A DNA stretch of 64,000 nt from a virus, in IMG/VR virus record IMGVR_UViG_3300020439_000003, positions 1 through 64,000 of that record. One strand, written 5' to 3'. This document shows positions 61,246 to 64,000 of this stretch, piece by piece. Position numbers and translations under genes: made by a program. The notes under the pieces were generated by a model that did not search any database, had not been told where the DNA came from, and was given only the letters and a program-made list of their open reading frames with translations. How positions within the stretch are numbered: position 1 is the stretch's first letter; every line of letters starts with the position of its first letter.

Positions 61246-61933
61246 ATTGCTTACGGTCGCTGGGTACATCACGGGGATACATGCAAGGGATAGACATTGA
61301 TAGACGCTTACCACCAGGGAATGGTTTGTGATACGTTCTAGCAGGGATGTACATAACATCTCCCTCCTGTAATACTGTATCCAGAGCGATAGTTAGTTCC
61401 TGACCTGCCTTGTCTGGTAGATAAGGTTCGTCTGTCATTTCGATCAGACCACTACATCTCTCCTCGTATACATTCCAGTGTGTTTCACCTTCAATCTGAC
61501 AAATAAAGTTAGGTGGTAGATCCCAGTGAGCACCAAATGACTTGCTGCCCTCCTTAGCACTACCAAATATATGTGCGTCACAATTACAATCAAACATCGC
61601 TTCAATGTTCTCCAACAGATTATCTACTGCTGGATTGTAATGACCATACTGTTCAATGATAAATGTATGACCTTCATTGATTGCTTGGAATAGTTCTTCC
61701 TTGTGTGCCACACCTTGTTCATACCATACTTCAAATTTCTCAGGTAGCATCAATCGACGACCCTCAAAGTTGAGGATCTGGGTTCTATAATACCATGGAT
61801 TATTAAAACAGTGTGTGACTGTATCCCAGTTGACATACTGTGAGAGATTATCTAATGCCTTACGCCATACCTTTGGTTTATCACCACACACAAACTCCTT
61901 AGGATTGAGGAATGGTAGTATCAATTTATTCAT
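61229..61933 (-). CDS. JmjC-like cupin oxygenase, paralogue 2
   Basis: 234 residues from ATG 61933 (MNKLILPFLNPKEFVCGDKP); the upstream TTG at 61957 is less likely. H-W-D in FGAHWDLPPNFICQIEGETH (residues 136-138), strand HWNVYEE, and LQEGDVMYIPARTYHKPFPG with the distal His (202). It aligns along its full length with the gene at 60009: both have FLNP near the start, PKVWRKAL/PRVWRNAI, GRR, a KEELF/KQELF helix and the SDRK-Y-V end. Likely a 2OG-dependent hydroxylase; target unknown. Confidence 0.82.
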   Translation of the reverse strand: MNKLILPFLNPKEFVCGDKPKVWRKALDNLSQYVNWDTVTHCFNNPWYYRTQILNFEGRRLMLPEKFEVWYEQGVAHKEELFQAINEGHTFIIEQYGHYNPAVDNLLENIEAMFDCNCDAHIFGSAKEGSKSFGAHWDLPPNFICQIEGETHWNVYEERCSGLIEMTDEPYLPDKAGQELTIALDTVLQEGDVMYIPARTYHKPFPGGKRLSMSIPCMYPRDVPSDRKQYVIEF

Positions 61934-62591
61934 GTAAATCACCCTCAGATTGGTCAATAGAACAACCTGCTACATTGATACTAATAGCAATACGTTCACC
62001 TACTGCTGGTTGTGTGCGATGCTTCAACCATGATGGGAAGATGAAGTAATCAAATGATTTTGAAGGTTGTGTGTTCCACTTCAAATCACTACCACAATGT
62101 GTTCCATCGTCAGAAATATCATAGTCAAATTCTAGTGGTGTCATGCGAAGAATATCTTCCAGAGGATTCTTGAATTGAAGATGACCATGCTCTGGATCTT
62201 TCTGCAAGTGATAAACAATACTCACATGTGATTTACTACGTTGACCACTGATGTGACAATGTTCTCCTGTTGTATCACCATCGTTATGCAAATTTGCCCA
62301 CATACTATCAATGTAGACATGCAAATCTCTCCTATAATTTAGTGTCCACTTCCAATACTCATGAGCAGCAACCATCACTGGATGTAGCATCCAGTCAAAC
62401 TCTTCATGGTCAAATAGTTCTTTACCACCTAACAATCCACCAGTAGACTTACCGTCTTCTAGTGCCCATGAACCACGAGTAGTTTTCGACCAGTATTCAT
62501 CGTAGAGTAATCTCTTAGTTGCTTCTAACTGCTCGGGGGTTGGTTCTATGCTGCCACGACAGATAGGAGTATCAAATAGTCTGCTTAGCAT
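61926..62591 (-). CDS. 2OG-Fe(II) oxygenase-family protein (HxH type)
   Basis: 221 residues. H111-C-H113 in TTGEHCHISGQRSKSHVSIV, DYFIFPSWLKHRTQ with distal H191, R200 in GERIAISINV. The 60-residue insert between the halves of the core (about 128-180, including HLQFKNPLEDILRMTPLEFD) is longer than in its relatives. It overlaps the gene upstream by 20 nt and the cupin gene downstream by 8 nt. Confidence 0.85.
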   Translation of the reverse strand: MLSRLFDTPICRGSIEPTPEQLEATKRLLYDEYWSKTTRGSWALEDGKSTGGLLGGKELFDHEEFDWMLHPVMVAAHEYWKWTLNYRRDLHVYIDSMWANLHNDGDTTGEHCHISGQRSKSHVSIVYHLQKDPEHGHLQFKNPLEDILRMTPLEFDYDISDDGTHCGSDLKWNTQPSKSFDYFIFPSWLKHRTQPAVGERIAISINVAGCSIDQSEGDLHE

Positions 62592-63249
62592 TCTTCCTAA
62601 TAGTATTGTACAAGTTTTCCTTGTTTCTCACTGGTACGAAATTAAATGAGATACTAATTCTATCATCCTCTGTCTGATTGTCTCGCACAGCATGAGGAAC
62701 CCATGCAGGAAATAAGAATAGTCTACCAGCAAGTGGTGGATATTCATATGTAGTATCAGTATGTGGCACTGCTGCGGTAGACATATCCTCAGCAATACCA
62801 AGAGAATGGATTAGATAACCCTCAGTATGATCCTTATAGAATACTAACTTACCACACTCACCCTCTGGTACTTTGACATAAAAGACACCAGACATCACAG
62901 CACCAGGATGTACATGGACCTCGTTATATCCTCCATGTCCATTGATGTTCATCCAGACATTTGCATACTCAATATGTGACATCTCTGCCCCATATGTACC
63001 AAATGCTATCTCTGCATTCTTTTTAATAACATACAGCAGTTTCTTAAACTCATCACCTTCAAGTGATTCGTCATTCAATATCTGCTCACCCAAATAATCG
63101 GGAGACTGATAGTTCAGTTCTCCACGATTACTACGGTATTGACCTTCATTATTGTTCGCAATATCGAGAACAATATCAGTCATTGCATTGACATCAATAT
63201 CTAGATCAGTCCACCACACAGGCGTGGGGAAAATATAATCAAGATTCAT
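62572..63249 (-). CDS. 2OG-Fe(II) oxygenase-family protein (HxH type)
   Basis: 225 residues, the most typical Oxy_5 member here. IFPTPVWW at the N-terminus, H112-V-H114 in YNEVHVHPGAVMSGVFYVKV, GRLFLFPAWVPHAV with distal H186, and R197 in DDRISISFNF. A Lys/Asn-rich tail of about 20 residues follows the core. Its ATG shares a base with the stop of the coiled-coil protein (TAATG). Confidence 0.88.
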   Translation of the reverse strand: MNLDYIFPTPVWWTDLDIDVNAMTDIVLDIANNNEGQYRSNRGELNYQSPDYLGEQILNDESLEGDEFKKLLYVIKKNAEIAFGTYGAEMSHIEYANVWMNINGHGGYNEVHVHPGAVMSGVFYVKVPEGECGKLVFYKDHTEGYLIHSLGIAEDMSTAAVPHTDTTYEYPPLAGRLFLFPAWVPHAVRDNQTEDDRISISFNFVPVRNKENLYNTIRKNAKQTI

Positions 63250-63728
63250 TACTTAGTCTTATTCAGTTCTTCGTCAGTTGCTGCTTGATTGCTCTCCCAG
63301 TTACTAAACTTGGAGTAATCCTTACCTTTCTTACTGTAAGGAGAGTTGGTCTTAACTTTGACCAACTTACGCTTCTCTTGGATCTCACTTTCAATCCAAG
63401 GTTCAGGATCAACACCCATGACAAACTGACGGTAGAGGTTAAGTGTTTCCAGTCCACCTTCCAGTTTCACAATCTCATCACGAAGTGCATTCATTTGAGT
63501 GAAGTCAACACGAGTCTCTTCTCTATCAAATGACATTGCACTCAATGCTTCTTGGAGTTTAGAATACTCATTGTATTTCTCACGATGTTGATACATCAGG
63601 TTACGCCAGAGATCATCAAAAGACTTGACTGCTTCCTTTGCAGATTCAACTTCTTCGATGAGTTCGGGCGGAAGGTCCACTTCAAGTGCTTCTTCTAGCA
63701 CTTCTTGTGATACATTTTCCTCAGACAT
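63249..63728 (-). CDS. Coiled-coil hypothetical protein
   Basis: 159 residues from ATG 63728, with AAGGA 6 nt upstream; a second ATG at 63734 overlaps the previous stop in an ATGA. Acidic N-terminal helix (VLEEALEVDLPPELIEEVES), then long charged helices (AVKSFDDLWRNLMYQHREKY; SKLQEALSAMSFDREETRVD) and a basic, disordered end (KVKTNSPYSKKGKDYSKFSN). No family recognised. It leads directly into the oxygenase cluster by coupled translation. Confidence 0.7.
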   Translation of the reverse strand: MSEENVSQEVLEEALEVDLPPELIEEVESAKEAVKSFDDLWRNLMYQHREKYNEYSKLQEALSAMSFDREETRVDFTQMNALRDEIVKLEGGLETLNLYRQFVMGVDPEPWIESEIQEKRKLVKVKTNSPYSKKGKDYSKFSNWESNQAATDEELNKTK

Positions 63729-63730
63729 AA

Positions 63731-64000
63731 TCATTCCTTGTAAATAGTGTTCTTTTGGAACTGGTAGGACGACGGTAAAGTCATACACCAATCATACATC
63801 TCTTTGTCCCATTCGTCAAACCTCAGTTCTGCTGTTAGTAGTTCTTCGGCATCGACTCGCGGATCGAGACTGTTCTGTAACCTTTTCAGGGTCAACGTGT
63901 GATTATTTAGTGGGTTGAATCCCATGCCTGCTGCAATATACCTCAACCCATCATTGTGTGCTGGATCACCAGCAAACTCATAGAGCACATGCTTCTCGGA
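63731..64000 (-). CDS. Hypothetical protein, 5' end outside window
   Basis: The frame is open to the right edge with no upstream stop, so the GTG at 63988 need not be the start; at least 89 residues are present. Readable part: EKHVLYEFAGDPAHNDGLRY then IAAGMGFNPLNNHTLTLKRL and DEWDKEMYDWCMTLPSSYQF. No family recognised. It is followed by the coiled-coil gene with overlapping stop and start. Confidence 0.6.
   Translation of the reverse strand, partial: SEKHVLYEFAGDPAHNDGLRYIAAGMGFNPLNNHTLTLKRLQNSLDPRVDAEELLTAELRFDEWDKEMYDWCMTLPSSYQFQKNTIYKE

Noticed and set aside
1-64000. CRISPR arrays, integrase, transposase, photosynthesis genes (psbA/psbD)
   Set aside because: No evenly spaced direct repeats and no matching protein motifs were seen on either strand.

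Overview
The window looks like a T4-type cyanophage (a contractile-tailed phage of marine Synechococcus or Prochlorococcus). The evidence is a run of T4-like baseplate genes (25, 6, a giant 7-like gene and 8) next to a DUF4815 structural protein typical of cyanomyoviruses. There is also T4-style late promoter sequence ((C/T)ATAAATA) and many phage-type 2-oxoglutarate/Fe(II) oxygenases. Every convincing gene lies on the minus strand, so the window is read from its right end to its left end. I saw no tRNA, rRNA, CRISPR array, integrase or insertion sequence.

Right part (64.0-50.0 kb, accessory and probably early genes): eleven genes of the 2OG-Fe(II)/cupin oxygenase fold are packed with overlapping ends around an SF2 helicase (56993-58237), a phage tail-lysozyme-family protein (54360-54941) and many small unknown proteins. 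Two oxygenase types are locally duplicated: HxD prolyl-hydroxylase-like genes at 59.3 and 60.7 kb, and JmjC-like cupins at 60.0 and 61.2 kb. Host-type -10 motifs, often GTGTATT(A/C), precede many of the small genes between 51 and 56 kb.

Middle (50.1-47.4 kb): a roughly 320-base gene-free stretch holds two divergent TTGACA-N17 promoters and several hairpins. The leftward promoter drives four translationally coupled tiny genes (49087-49742). After these come an HNH endonuclease, an NlpC/P60-type peptidase, an AbrB-like small protein and a coiled-coil protein.

Left part (47.4-0 kb, late virion genes): a 1391-aa structural protein with DUF5648-like repeats, a PAAR-like protein, gp25, gp6, then a 7078-aa giant gene. 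The giant has three short segments, in order, that resemble T4 gp7, separated by thousands of residues of lectin-like, beta-rich and helical repeat modules. Next come a YHYH/Ig protein, a fibre with a cupredoxin-like tip, a beta-repeat protein, gp8, a 2479-aa DUF4815 protein, two small coiled-coil proteins, a strong terminator, and a fibre with an Mtd-like N-terminus that runs off the left edge. T4 genes 9-12 are not recognisable; the large repeat proteins probably take over the peripheral baseplate and fibre roles.

Family assignments come from motif recognition by eye. No database search was run.
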